A stretch of 62,729 nucleotides of DNA from Micromonospora arida (GCF_003857035.1 NZ_QGSY01000228.1:1-62729); one strand, 5' to 3'. Numbered from the stretch's first letter, positions 42,355-51,531 are shown. Notes: generated by a model from the sequence alone, not told the origin. Translations and numbers: made by a program.

Positions 42355-43166
42355 CGGCGTTCCTGCCATCCGGTGAGGCGCTTCTCCGTGGTGAGCAGGA
42401 GCCGGTCCATGATCAGGCCGAGCACGCCGATGGTGATCAGGCCGACGAAGATGCTCGGCAGGTCGTAGTAGATCTGCGCCTGCTGCATGCGGTAGCCGAG
42501 GCCTTCCTGCGCGGCGATCAGCTCGGCGGCCACCAGGGTCGCCCACGCCGCGCCGAGGCCGACGCGCATGCCGACCAGGATGAACGGGGTGGACGCGGGG
42601 ACGATGACCCGGCGGAACACCACAGCGTCGTTGGCGCCGAGCACCCGGGCCGCGTTGATCATGGTGCGGTCGACGCTCACCACGCCCTGAAATGTCGACA
42701 CGACGCAGGACAGGAACGCGGCCAGGAAGATGACGAAGATCTTCGGCGTCTCTCCGATGCCCATGAGCAGGATGGCCAACGGGATGACGGCCAGGGGCGG
42801 GATCGTGCGGAAGAACTGCACGTAGGGCTCGATGAGGCCACGTGCCGTCTGGTACCACCCCATCAGGAAGCCGACCGGAATCGCGAGGGCGGTGCCGAGC
42901 GCGAATCCGATGAGCACCCGACGCAGGCTGGCGATGCTGTCGTCGAGCAGGGTGCCGTCCATGGCGAGTTCACCGGCGCGGACGGCGACCGCCTGCGGGC
43001 CGGGAAGGCCCGACACCCCGACCCGGGCGAGCACGGTCCAGATGCCGATGCCGAGCACGACGGCGATCACGTTCCACGCCAGCAGCGGTATGGCGCGGCG
43101 TGGTGGCGACGCCGCGCGGGTGGTTTCCGGCCCGCGGATCCGGGGCGGCTGAACGTCTATCGGCAC
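42351..43166 (-). CDS. ABC permease, SsuC/TauC-like
   Basis: 271 residues, six TM segments. YVQFFRTIPPLAVIPLAILL and MGIGETPKIFVIFLAAF are typical of SsuC/TauC, and the coupling loop is NAARVLGANDAVVFRRVIVP. GTG 43166 has GGAGGG upstream. First gene of the permease-ATPase-SBP-sulfatase-DUF202-DUF202 operon and divergent from a secreted GH20 gene across a 329-bp region with a perfect NanR-type palindrome. Confidence 0.88.
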   Translation of the reverse strand: MPIDVQPPRIRGPETTRAASPPRRAIPLLAWNVIAVVLGIGIWTVLARVGVSGLPGPQAVAVRAGELAMDGTLLDDSIASLRRVLIGFALGTALAIPVGFLMGWYQTARGLIEPYVQFFRTIPPLAVIPLAILLMGIGETPKIFVIFLAAFLSCVVSTFQGVVSVDRTMINAARVLGANDAVVFRRVIVPASTPFILVGMRVGLGAAWATLVAAELIAAQEGLGYRMQQAQIYYDLPSIFVGLITIGVLGLIMDRLLLTTEKRLTGWQERR

Positions 43167-43311
43167 GGTGACCCTCCGTAGCCCAGGTCGGATTGCGCGC
43201 GCCTTCCGGGGCGGGTGGCGCTCAAGGTAAGGGAATCTTTGGTGAACCGACTAATCATGTCAACCCTCCGGACTAAAATGACCGAGCTGGGGGCGCTGTC
43301 TCGATTCATAA

Positions 43312-43324
43312 GACATCCGATGTC
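43312..43324. promoter_or_regulatory. NanR-type operator, ABC-sulfatase/GH20 intergenic region
   Basis: GACATC-C-GATGTC, a perfect palindrome (extends to AGACATC-C-GATGTCT), roughly midway in the 329-bp divergent region. No other gene is apparent there; several GACTAA motifs occur around it. Confidence 0.7.
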
Positions 43325-43495
43325 TGCTGACCAGCAACACTATGGGTGATTGCGCTGCGATGACAACGCCCGCCACCCCGCCGGGGGTGCCGGATATTGT
43401 TCGGCGCATTGACTAAATTGATGACTCTCGTCAGACTGCGGCGTACCGAGCCATCCCAGCCGCCCGGCGCTCCGGGCGACGGCCCAAGGAGTCCC

Positions 43496-45928
43496 ATGTC
43501 GATTCCACGCTCCCGCTACAGCACCGAATCGAGACGCCGGTTGATCGCCGCCCCCGTCGCCCTGCTGATCGCCGCGACGCTCGTCGCGCCGGTCACCTCC
43601 GGCACGCCGGCCGCGGCTGCCGCCGCGCCGGTGAATCTGGCCCGGACCGGCACGGCCACGGCGTCGAGCGTCGAGCTCGACCGGGCCGACTTCGTCGCCG
43701 CGCACGTGAACGACGGCGACCGCAACACCCGGTGGTCGTCGAAGTACCAGGATGCCAACTGGGTGCAGGTACGGCTGGCGACCCCTGCCACGGTCGACCA
43801 CGTCGTGCTCGCCTGGCCCAACGCGTGCGCCCGTGACTTCACGCTGCAGACCTCGGCCAACGGCACCACCTGGACAGACGTCGCCCGCGTCCAACGCGAC
43901 ACCTGCCCCCGGACGGACGTCATCGCGGTGAACTCGGCGCAGCCGGTGTCCCACGTACGCATGCAGGGGCACCAGCGGTGGGCGGGTTACGGCTACTCGA
44001 TCTCCGAATTCGAGATCTGGAACGAGACGGCGCCCGCACCCGCGCCCTCGCTGGGCCTGCTGCCCAGACCCGCGTCGATGACGGAGAACGGCGGCACGCC
44101 GTACACGCTGGACCGGAACACGCCGATCGTCGCGGTCGGGGCGCAGGCGACCGCGCCCGCGACGTACCTCGCCGGCCAGCTACGCCCGGCCACCGGGTAC
44201 GGCCTGCCGGTGGTCACCCAGAGCACAGCGCCCGCGCCCATCGTCATCGAGGTCGGCGCCGGCAAGGGCCCAGCCGGGCATGCCGCCGAGGGGTATCGGC
44301 TCGTCGCCACCACCGCGAAGGTCCAGATCAGCGCCGACACGGCGAACGGCGCACTCAACGGCGTGCAGACGCTGCGGCAACTCCTCCCCCAGTGGGTGGA
44401 GTCCGACACCTTCGTCGACGCCACGTGGAGGGTGCCGGCGGTGACGATCTCCGACTACCCACGCTTCGCCCACCGCGGAATGATGCTCGACGTCGCTCGC
44501 AGCTTCTACCCGGTGAACGAGATCAAGGCGTACATCGACGGCGCCGCCCAATACAAGATCAACCGCCTGCACCTGCACCTGACCGACGACCAGGGCTGGC
44601 GGATCGCCCTCGACAACCCGGCGAGCAACCCGGCGGGCATCGACTACGGCCTGCTCACCACGGTCAGTGGCCGTACCGCCATGACCTACAACGACAGCGG
44701 CCAGTTGATGGGCACCGAGCTGGGTGTCACCGGCTTCTACACCAAGGCCGACTACGCCGAGATCGTGCGCTACGCCGGCGTGAACGGCATGACGGTCATT
44801 CCGGAGATCGACATGCCGGGGCACACCAACGCGGCGCTGCACGCCATCCCCCAGCTGAACACGACCGGCGCCCAGCCCAAACCGGCCGCCGGACAGCGGA
44901 CCGTCCCGGCCAACGGCACCGGCAACGTCGGCTACTCGACGTTCGACTCGGCCAGCGCGACGACGTACGAGTTCGTCACGCAGGTCCTGACCCAGATCGC
45001 CGCCATGACGCCGGGGCCGTACCTGCACATCGGCGGCGACGAGGCGCACGTGACCAGCCACGCGAACTACACCACGATGGTCGACGCCTTCACCGCGACA
45101 GTCGCGTCGCTCGGCAAGACAGTTGTCGGCTGGAACGAGTACGCCGGCACCGCGCTGCCCCGGAACAACGCCGTCGTGCAGTTCTGGAACGGCGACCGCA
45201 CGGCGGTGGCCAACGCGGTAACCGGCCGCGGGGCACGTGTCGTCCTCTCCCCCGCCGCCCACACGTACGTGCCGCAGAAGCAGGACTCCCGCCAGCCGCT
45301 CGGCGGCAGTTGGGCGTGCGGCGGACCGTGCGGGCTGGACCGGCACTACAACTGGGACCCCGGCACCTTCATCCCGAACATCGCCGAGACCAGCGTGCTC
45401 GGGGTCGAATCGGCGCTCTGGGGCGAGTTCATCCGTCGCATCGGCCAGGCGCAGTACTACAGCTTCCCGCGCCTCGTGGCCACCGCCGAGGTCGGATGGA
45501 CGCCGCAGGCGCAGCGCGACTACGCCGACTTCACCACGCGCCTGTCGGTGGCCGGGGGCCGGTTGACGGTCCAGGGCGTCAACTTCTTCCCCACCGCCGA
45601 CGTGCTGTGGCGCAAGCAGGCGATCGGCCGTCCGGCCACCGCGGTCGTCGGCGCACCGGCCGGCGCCACCTGGACGGTCACCGCCCCCGGACTCCGCTCC
45701 GCCGACCTGGGCGCCACGGTCACCTGGAGTGACGGACGGGTGGAGGCGCTGACGCCGACCGCCACGCGCGAGCCGAGCATCCCGGCGATGCAGATCAACA
45801 GCGCGTTCACCATGGTGTCCCGGCGCACGTTCGGCACGCCGGGGACGTACACCGGGACGCTGTCGGCGCGCTCGGCCGGGGCTTCCCCCGTCGAGGCGGC
45901 GCTGACCGTCACGGTCCGAGCACCCTGA
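43496..45928 (+). CDS. Secreted GH20 beta-N-acetylhexosaminidase with N-terminal CBM32
   Basis: 810 residues. Signal peptide 1-43; F5/8 (CBM32) domain at 45-180; GH20b at 190-315; catalytic barrel at about 320-680; C-terminal beta domain to 810. Catalytic Asp515-Glu516 in LHIGGDEAHVTS, the canonical hexosaminidase form, with VIPEIDMPGHTNAALHAIPQ and VVGWNEYAG. It cleaves terminal beta-GlcNAc/GalNAc; being opposite a sulfatase/ABC operon it could release sulfated GlcNAc (inference). ATG 43496 follows AAGGAG. Followed by a strong hairpin. Confidence 0.9.
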   Translation: MSIPRSRYSTESRRRLIAAPVALLIAATLVAPVTSGTPAAAAAAPVNLARTGTATASSVELDRADFVAAHVNDGDRNTRWSSKYQDANWVQVRLATPATVDHVVLAWPNACARDFTLQTSANGTTWTDVARVQRDTCPRTDVIAVNSAQPVSHVRMQGHQRWAGYGYSISEFEIWNETAPAPAPSLGLLPRPASMTENGGTPYTLDRNTPIVAVGAQATAPATYLAGQLRPATGYGLPVVTQSTAPAPIVIEVGAGKGPAGHAAEGYRLVATTAKVQISADTANGALNGVQTLRQLLPQWVESDTFVDATWRVPAVTISDYPRFAHRGMMLDVARSFYPVNEIKAYIDGAAQYKINRLHLHLTDDQGWRIALDNPASNPAGIDYGLLTTVSGRTAMTYNDSGQLMGTELGVTGFYTKADYAEIVRYAGVNGMTVIPEIDMPGHTNAALHAIPQLNTTGAQPKPAAGQRTVPANGTGNVGYSTFDSASATTYEFVTQVLTQIAAMTPGPYLHIGGDEAHVTSHANYTTMVDAFTATVASLGKTVVGWNEYAGTALPRNNAVVQFWNGDRTAVANAVTGRGARVVLSPAAHTYVPQKQDSRQPLGGSWACGGPCGLDRHYNWDPGTFIPNIAETSVLGVESALWGEFIRRIGQAQYYSFPRLVATAEVGWTPQAQRDYADFTTRLSVAGGRLTVQGVNFFPTADVLWRKQAIGRPATAVVGAPAGATWTVTAPGLRSADLGATVTWSDGRVEALTPTATREPSIPAMQINSAFTMVSRRTFGTPGTYTGTLSARSAGASPVEAALTVTVRAP

Positions 45929-45933
45929 CCAGC

Positions 45934-45972
45934 GGCCGGCGCCGTCACCTCGCACTGGTGACGGCGCCGGCC
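45934..45972 (+). terminator. Terminator after GH20
   Basis: 16-bp arms GGCCGGCGCCGTCACC / GGTGACGGCGCCGGCC around a 7-nt loop, 5 nt after the stop codon. Confidence 0.7.
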
Positions 45973-46031
45973 ACCGCGCCCGTACACTGCCGCAACGACA
46001 TGGGAAACGAGGCATCGGTCATGATGGTCCG

Positions 46032-47225
46032 GTGATCGAACGCCCGGATGCCATGCAGCGTGTGCGGCTGGCACACACCGAGGTGCTGCTGGCCCAGCTC
46101 CGCAGCGTCGGCCCGCTCAGCCGGGCCGAGCTCATCCGACTGACCGGGCTGTCGCGCACCACGCTGTTCGACATCATCGGCGACCTCATCGCCCGCGGTG
46201 TGGTCGTCGAGCGCGAGCCTTCGCTGTCCGGCCACCGGGGCCGGGGACGGCCGTCCACGACCGTCAGCCTCAACCCGTCCGCCGGCCGCATCGTCGGCAT
46301 CGACCTCGGCCGGGCGACGATCACTGTCATCGTCGCCACCCTGGGTCACGACATCCTGGCCCGGGGCAGCCGCCCCATCACGCTGACGGCGGGGCCGGCC
46401 CGACGAGCCAACGCCGCGATCAAGCTGATCGACGACCTCGTTCAGGAGCACGACATCGACCTGCGGGCGCTGGAGGCGATCGGCCTCGGCCTGCCCGGCC
46501 TGGTGTTCGGTCGGAGCCGTTCGGCCGGCGGCAGCGGCAGCCCCTCGGTAGCCGCGAAGCAGGTCAGCACGCGAATCCAGGACCGGTACGGCGTCGCCGT
46601 CGTCACCGACAACAACTCCCGACTGGCCGCGCTGGCCGAAGGCACCTGGGGGGCGACCCGTGACGTACGGGACGCCATCTACGTCCGGTGGAGTGACGGC
46701 GTGGGCGGCGGGCTCATCGTCGACGGCCGGCTCGCCCGGGGCGCGCACGGCGCGGCCGGCGAGATCGGTCACGTCAGCGTCGAGCCCGACGGCGACCCCT
46801 GTCCGTGCGGTGGCCGTGGCTGCCTTGAGCTGCTGATCCGCCCGTCGGCACTGATCGAGCAGTGCGCCCGGCGCGGTGTCACCGTCGCGGACCCGGCCGA
46901 TCTGGTCGCGCGGGCACTCGCCGGCGAGCCGATCGTCTCCGACGTGGTGCGGCACGCCGCGACGCTGCTCGGCCGAGTCCTGTCGGGAATGGTGGTGCAG
47001 TTGGACCCGGGCAAGGTGGCCATCGGTGGCACCCTCGCCCATGCCGGTGAAGCGGTGCTCGAACCGGTCCGGACGGCCATCGGTCAGCTGGCGATCCCCG
47101 GACACACCCGCCGCCTGGACGTCGTGACGGCCCAGTTCGGCGACGAGGGCGGTGCCCTGGGCGCCGTCGCGGCCGCCCTGCGGCTCAACATGTCAGAGCC
47201 CTTGCCGACCCTCCCCACGGCGTAG
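46032..47225 (+). CDS. ROK-family transcriptional repressor (NagC-like)
   Basis: 397 residues. Winged helix at about 15-75 (GPLSRAELIRLTGLSRTTLF and DIIGDLIARGVV), then the ROK sugar-binding fold: GRIVGIDLGRATITVIVATL, GVAVVTDNNSRLAALAEGTW and the full zinc signature CPCGGRGCLELL. These repressors sense N-acetylated amino-sugar phosphates or sugars. Convergent with the tagatose-branch operon, which it may control together with GH20. GTG at 46032; no strong ribosome site, so the start is provisional. Confidence 0.83.
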   Translation: MIERPDAMQRVRLAHTEVLLAQLRSVGPLSRAELIRLTGLSRTTLFDIIGDLIARGVVVEREPSLSGHRGRGRPSTTVSLNPSAGRIVGIDLGRATITVIVATLGHDILARGSRPITLTAGPARRANAAIKLIDDLVQEHDIDLRALEAIGLGLPGLVFGRSRSAGGSGSPSVAAKQVSTRIQDRYGVAVVTDNNSRLAALAEGTWGATRDVRDAIYVRWSDGVGGGLIVDGRLARGAHGAAGEIGHVSVEPDGDPCPCGGRGCLELLIRPSALIEQCARRGVTVADPADLVARALAGEPIVSDVVRHAATLLGRVLSGMVVQLDPGKVAIGGTLAHAGEAVLEPVRTAIGQLAIPGHTRRLDVVTAQFGDEGGALGAVAAALRLNMSEPLPTLPTA

Positions 47226-47289
47226 GAGCAGCGCGCGGCCCGGCAATGCGGCACAGGACCAGCGCACCGCCCGGCTACGCGGCGGACGG

Positions 47290-48132
47290 TTACGGCGTCG
47301 CGGGCAGGAGCGTGAGCAGTCGTTCGACAACGCCGGTCACCGCGCTGCGTCCCGCTGCTAGGTAGCGACGCGGGTCCCGAGACGCCGGCAGAGCGCCACG
47401 GACCGCGTCGGTGAACGCCACGTTGAGGGCCGTACCGACGTTGATCTTCACCATGCCATGACCGACCGCGGCGCGGATCTGGTCCAGCGGCACCCCGGAG
47501 GAACCGTGCAGCACCAGGGGCACGGGTACGGCTTCGCGGATCGCGGCCACCAGGTCGAGATCCAACGAGGCGGTGCGGTCGGCCATCGCGTGCGAGCTGC
47601 CCACCGCGACGGCCAGGGCGTCGACGCCGGTCTCGGCCACGTACCGGGCGGCCTCGGACGGGTCGGTGCGGACGCCGGCGGTGTGGGCGCTTGCCGGAGC
47701 GTCCGGCTTACCGCCGACGTAGCCGAGTTCGGCCTCCACCCACAGCCGGTGCTCGTGCGCCCACTCGGTCGCCTTGCGGGTGGTGGCCACGTTGGCGGCG
47801 TACGCCAGCGCGGACGCGTCGACCATCACGGAGCTGAAGCCCGAGTCGGGAGCCTGCTCCAGCAGACTGATGTCGTCGACGTGGTCCAGGTGCAGCGACA
47901 GGGTCGCGCTGGACCTCCAGGCGACCTCGGCCGTCGCAGCGGCGATAGCCGAGAGGCCCGAGTGGTAGCGCGCGGCGTTCTGGCTGATCTGCAGGATCGC
48001 CGGCCGGCCGGCACGCTCCGCCGCGACGGCGATCGCCTGGGCGTACTCGATCGTGATCACGTTGAAGGCGAGCACGCCGGTGCCGGCGGCTCGGGCCGCC
48101 GCCACCAGGTCGGCGGTGGGCACGAGGGTCAT
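47290..48132 (-). CDS. Class II aldolase, tagatose/fructose-bisphosphate (GatY/AgaY-like)
   Basis: 280 residues. VLAFNVITIEYAQAIAVAAE is the usual entry, LSLHLDHVDD supplies zinc-ligand His residues, WVEAELGYVGG the catalytic-loop region, VPLVLHGSSG and VKINVGTALNVAF the phosphate site. It splits tagatose-1,6- (or fructose-1,6-) bisphosphate to DHAP and glyceraldehyde-3-P. Third gene after a PfkB kinase and an AgaS-like isomerase, which favours the tagatose route from GalNAc or galactosamine. Confidence 0.82.
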   Translation of the reverse strand: MTLVPTADLVAAARAAGTGVLAFNVITIEYAQAIAVAAERAGRPAILQISQNAARYHSGLSAIAAATAEVAWRSSATLSLHLDHVDDISLLEQAPDSGFSSVMVDASALAYAANVATTRKATEWAHEHRLWVEAELGYVGGKPDAPASAHTAGVRTDPSEAARYVAETGVDALAVAVGSSHAMADRTASLDLDLVAAIREAVPVPLVLHGSSGVPLDQIRAAVGHGMVKINVGTALNVAFTDAVRGALPASRDPRRYLAAGRSAVTGVVERLLTLLPATP

Positions 48133-48141
48133 CAGTGGTCC

Positions 48142-49038
48142 TCAGGCAACCGGCGCGGTCAGGACGACGGACCGGGTGAGCAGCCGGGGCTGGTCCGGGT
48201 GCAGGCCGCGACGGTTCGCGAGCTCGACCGCGAGCCGCTGCGCGGTGGTGAGGTGCGCCATGGCGTCGACGTCCTCGTGCACGACGATCGCGCCAGTGGC
48301 GGCCAGGTCGTCGCGGAGGCCCGGCACCACCGGTCCGAAGATCCAGACCACGGACCGGTGGTCCACCACGCTGATCGGGCCGTGCCGGAACTCCATCGCC
48401 GGGTACGACTCGGCCCACATCTGTGCGGCCTCCCGCAGCTTGAGGGCCGCCTCGTGCGCCAACCCCACGGTCCAGCCGGTGCCGAGGAAGGTGAACTGGC
48501 TCCGACCGACGACGTCCGGGTCGACCGGGGTGTTCAGCTGGGCCCGCGCCTGCTCGATCGGCTCGGTCAGGTCCTCTCCGAGACCGGCGCGCCAAGCGGC
48601 GAGCGCGGTGGTGGCGAAGCGGGTCTGCACCACCGACTCCTCGTCGGCGAAGTCGAGGACGACGCAGTCGCTCACCAGCCGGGTCACCGGCCGGTCGGCA
48701 TCGGTCGTGAGCACGGTCGAGCGGCTGCCGGGCGGCAACTGTTCGAGGAGCGCGATCACCTCGGTGGTGGTGCCGGAGCGGGTGATGGCGACCACCCGGT
48801 CGTAGCGCCGGCCGGCGGGGAATTCCGAGGCGGCGAAGGCGTCGGTCTCCCCCTGGCCCGCCGACTCCCGCAGCGCCGCGAAACTCTGCGCCATGAAGTA
48901 CGACGTGCCACAGCCGACGACGGCGACCCGTTCGCCCGGCTGAGGCAGAGCCCGCGCTACCTCAGGTCGAGTGACCAGTTCCGCGGCGCGACGCCACGTC
49001 TCGGGTTGCGTGGCTATCTCGGAGGCGACGTGCGACAT
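48142..49038 (-). CDS. SIS-domain sugar isomerase/deaminase (AgaS-like)
   Basis: 298 residues with two SIS domains. VAVVGCGTSYFMAQSFAALR and AITRSGTTTEVIALLEQLPP in the first; TFLGTGWTVGLAHEAALKLR and SYPAMEFRHGPISVV in the second, as in GlmS/AgaS/FrlB-type proteins. AgaS converts galactosamine-6-P to tagatose-6-P with loss of ammonia. The gene overlaps the upstream kinase by 25 nt and is 9 nt from the aldolase. No glutaminase domain, so not GlmS itself. Confidence 0.8.
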   Translation of the reverse strand: MSHVASEIATQPETWRRAAELVTRPEVARALPQPGERVAVVGCGTSYFMAQSFAALRESAGQGETDAFAASEFPAGRRYDRVVAITRSGTTTEVIALLEQLPPGSRSTVLTTDADRPVTRLVSDCVVLDFADEESVVQTRFATTALAAWRAGLGEDLTEPIEQARAQLNTPVDPDVVGRSQFTFLGTGWTVGLAHEAALKLREAAQMWAESYPAMEFRHGPISVVDHRSVVWIFGPVVPGLRDDLAATGAIVVHEDVDAMAHLTTAQRLAVELANRRGLHPDQPRLLTRSVVLTAPVA

Positions 49039-50033
49039 GGTTCCTGCTCTCTGTCGGCGCGGTGCTCTTGCAGCTTTTCCACTGTGGTTCCGGGCAGCAG
49101 CCGGGAAGCCACGTCGTCGTCGTACTCGCCCGCCCACGGGCAGGCCACGGCGGCCGCCGAGACGGCCGCGCCCCGGGCGAGGACGTCCGGCCAGGGCGCG
49201 CGGGTGAGGAGCCCGTACGCGAGCACGGCCGCGAGGGCGTCGCCGGCGCCGGTCGGGTTACCTGCCACCCGTTCGGGCGCACGCACGTTGTAGGCGGCCC
49301 CGCCGGTAACCGCCACGAATCCGTCCGCGCCGCGGGACACCACGCTGGCGCTGGCGCCGCTTCGGACGAGCCGGTGTGCCACCGCCACAGCCTCGTCGCG
49401 GCTGCGTACCGGGCGGCCGAGCAGGTCCGCCGCCTCGTGGGCGTTCGGTTTCGCCAGCGTCGGCGCGGCAGCCAGCGCGTGTCGGAGCGCCGATCCTTCG
49501 GCGTCCACGATGGTCTCGGCCCCGGCGACCTGCGCCATGGTGACGAGATCGGCGTACGCGGTGTCGGGCACGCCCGGCGGCCGGCTGCCGGACAGCACCA
49601 CCACTCGCGCCGCGCGGACCCGCTCGGCGAACACGTCCCGGAACGCCGCCCACTGCGCCGCCGTGACGTGCGGGCCGGGTTCGTTGAGGACCGTCGCCGT
49701 GTCCTGCGCGAGGACGGTCACCGTCCGGCGGGTCTCGCCGCTGAGATGGGTGAACTGCGCCGGCAGGCCGGCCGTCGCCAGTTCGGCCTGGATGTGCTCG
49801 CCGGCGGCACCGCCGAGCAGGCCGAGGACGAGGGTATCGGCGCCCAGTTGACGCAGGACCCGGGCGACGTTGAGGCCCTTGCCTCCGGCCCGGGAAACCA
49901 CGCTCGTCACCCGATGCGACGTGTCGGGCACCAGCTCGGGCACGACATAGGTGATGTCCAAGGCTGGATTGAGCGACACCGAGATGATCAGGTCACGGCG
50001 CTTGCGGGTCTGCGGCGCACCGTCTGCGGTCAT
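49014..50033 (-). CDS. PfkB-family kinase, tagatose-6-phosphate/1-phosphofructokinase type
   Basis: 339 residues. ISVSLNPALDITYVVPELVP and SRAGGKGLNVARVLRQLGAD are the LacC/FruK-type N-terminal motifs; LAKPNAHEAADLLGR mid-domain; NPTGAGDALAAVLAYGLL is the PfkB signature with the anion hole and catalytic Asp. Likely reaction: tagatose-6-P + ATP to tagatose-1,6-bisphosphate. A C-terminal tail of about 40 residues is unusual and reads into the next gene. ATG 50033 has AGGGGCGG about 9 nt upstream. A perfect CACGAG-CA-CTCGTG palindrome lies 36 nt further upstream. Confidence 0.82.
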   Translation of the reverse strand: MTADGAPQTRKRRDLIISVSLNPALDITYVVPELVPDTSHRVTSVVSRAGGKGLNVARVLRQLGADTLVLGLLGGAAGEHIQAELATAGLPAQFTHLSGETRRTVTVLAQDTATVLNEPGPHVTAAQWAAFRDVFAERVRAARVVVLSGSRPPGVPDTAYADLVTMAQVAGAETIVDAEGSALRHALAAAPTLAKPNAHEAADLLGRPVRSRDEAVAVAHRLVRSGASASVVSRGADGFVAVTGGAAYNVRAPERVAGNPTGAGDALAAVLAYGLLTRAPWPDVLARGAAVSAAAVACPWAGEYDDDVASRLLPGTTVEKLQEHRADREQEPCRTSPPR

Positions 50034-50068
50034 GTGATTGATCCGCCCCTTTCGGAAGGTGCCGGTTA

Positions 50069-50082
50069 CACGAGCACTCGTG
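50069..50082. promoter_or_regulatory. Palindrome before the tagatose-branch operon
   Basis: CACGAGCACTCGTG, 6-bp arms with a 2-nt centre. Candidate operator for the ROK or DeoR regulator of the locus. A partial echo (CTTTCGTG) follows at 50085-50092. Confidence 0.4.
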
Positions 50083-50386
50083 ATCTTTCGTGACACTGTG
50101 GCGACGGAACCAATCACGATATTGCAGACCCTAGGGATCTGGCCCGGCCGCCGTCAAGGCCCGTCGACCACGCTCCGATCCCCTCTTTACACGGGAAAGC
50201 CAGCCGTGCGGTCGATCAGCGATGGCAGCAGGAGCCTGTCGCGAATCCGGTGCGGCACGCGTCCAGCCCCAGGTTGATTGCAGAAAGTTGCAAGCGCGTC
50301 GGAGTGGCCGACCGATCCGCACCGCGGTCTTCCTGATGGCACGACGAACGCCTTGACGGACGTCGATAACGCTCGTAAGTTCGTCC

Positions 50387-50399
50387 GACATCTGACGTG
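50387..50399. promoter_or_regulatory. NanR-type operator (imperfect) before the sialidase operon
   Basis: GACATC-T-GACGTG, two mismatches to GACATC-N-GATGTC, 31 nt before the beta-helix gene that leads the GH20/sialidase operon. The rest of the about 400-bp divergent region has no gene; a direct repeat TTGCAGAAAGTTGCAA is at 50278-50293. Confidence 0.5.
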
Positions 50400-50430
50400 G
50401 GACGTTCACCCCGCAGCCCGAAGGGCCACC

Positions 50431-51504
50431 ATGACCACACGAATCCCCCGCCGCGCGATCACCTTGGCGGGCGCCGCCGGCGCGCTCGCCGCCGTCGTGC
50501 CGCCCGGCCGGGCCGACGCCGCGATCGCCTCGACGTCCCTACCGGTCCTCGGCGTGGCCGACGACTGGAACACCGTCCTGGCCCGCACACCTCAGGTGCA
50601 GCTCACACCCGGTGCCACCTACACCCTGCCCGCCACGGTCGCCCTGCCCGATCGCTGCCTCATCGTCGGCAACGGCGCGACGGTCACCGTTCCGACCGAC
50701 CAGGCCGGCGCGCTGTCCATAGTGGGCCGCGACAACGTCAGCGTCAGCGGCGTCCACTTCCTCGGACGCCAGACCAGCCCGGTCGACTCGGCACCGCAGT
50801 TCGCGCACGTGGGCGTCCGGATCAGCCGCAGTAACAACGTACGGATCCTGGACTGCGACTTCACGAACTGGCGCGGCGCCGGCCTGGCGGTGACCGGATC
50901 GGCGGCGGACGACTACTTCGGCTACCGGCTCAAGGTGAGCGGCAACGCCTTTCACCGCTGCCACTTCGGTGTCTCACTGGCGGACCGCAGCGAATACTCG
51001 CAGTTGACCGCCAACAGCTTCACATCCTGCCGACTCGCGATCTGGAACTCGTCCGGGAACTGGACCATCAACGGCAACGTCGTCGTCGGCTGCTACGGCG
51101 CCTACTACTCATTCGCCCAGACCAGCCCGTACGGCTCGCTGGCCAGTGACAACTGGGGGCACGGCAGCCTGACCGGCAACACCATCAACCACTGCAACGG
51201 CGGCGTACCAGTGCGATGGAGCAGCGCGCTGTCCTTCCCGATCGGCGGAGTCGGCCGCAATCCCGGCACCGGCGTGGTCGTCGACGGCGTCCTGCCGCCG
51301 ACCTTCACCGGCAACACCCTCTGGTACAGCGACATCCGCGCCACGAACCTGCAGGGCACCCGCTGGATGCTGTCCGGCTGCACCCTGTCGAATCTCACAG
51401 TGAGCTGCACCGGCACCGCTCCGGTGCACCTGCTGGGCAATCAGGCCAACAGCGGCGGCCTGCCCGTGCTGCAGGGAAACGTCAAGGATCTCCTGCCGCT
51501 CTGA
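50431..51504 (+). CDS. Secreted right-handed beta-helix protein
   Basis: 357 residues. A twin-arginine-like signal (TRIPRRAITLAGAAGALAAV, cleavage near GRADA) is followed by parallel beta-helix coils with Asn ladders: VSVSGVHFLGRQTSP, VRILDCDFTNWRGAG, WTINGNVVVGCYGAYYSF, LTGNTINHCNGG. The fold suits polysaccharide lyases, epimerases or glycan-binding proteins, but no catalytic set is recognisable. First gene of the operon with GH20 (27 nt on) and the sialidase, so a glycan-related role is likely. AAGGG lies before the ATG. Confidence 0.7.
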   Translation: MTTRIPRRAITLAGAAGALAAVVPPGRADAAIASTSLPVLGVADDWNTVLARTPQVQLTPGATYTLPATVALPDRCLIVGNGATVTVPTDQAGALSIVGRDNVSVSGVHFLGRQTSPVDSAPQFAHVGVRISRSNNVRILDCDFTNWRGAGLAVTGSAADDYFGYRLKVSGNAFHRCHFGVSLADRSEYSQLTANSFTSCRLAIWNSSGNWTINGNVVVGCYGAYYSFAQTSPYGSLASDNWGHGSLTGNTINHCNGGVPVRWSSALSFPIGGVGRNPGTGVVVDGVLPPTFTGNTLWYSDIRATNLQGTRWMLSGCTLSNLTVSCTGTAPVHLLGNQANSGGLPVLQGNVKDLLPL

Positions 51505-51531
51505 GCGTTTCCCGACCGGAGGTACGCAACA

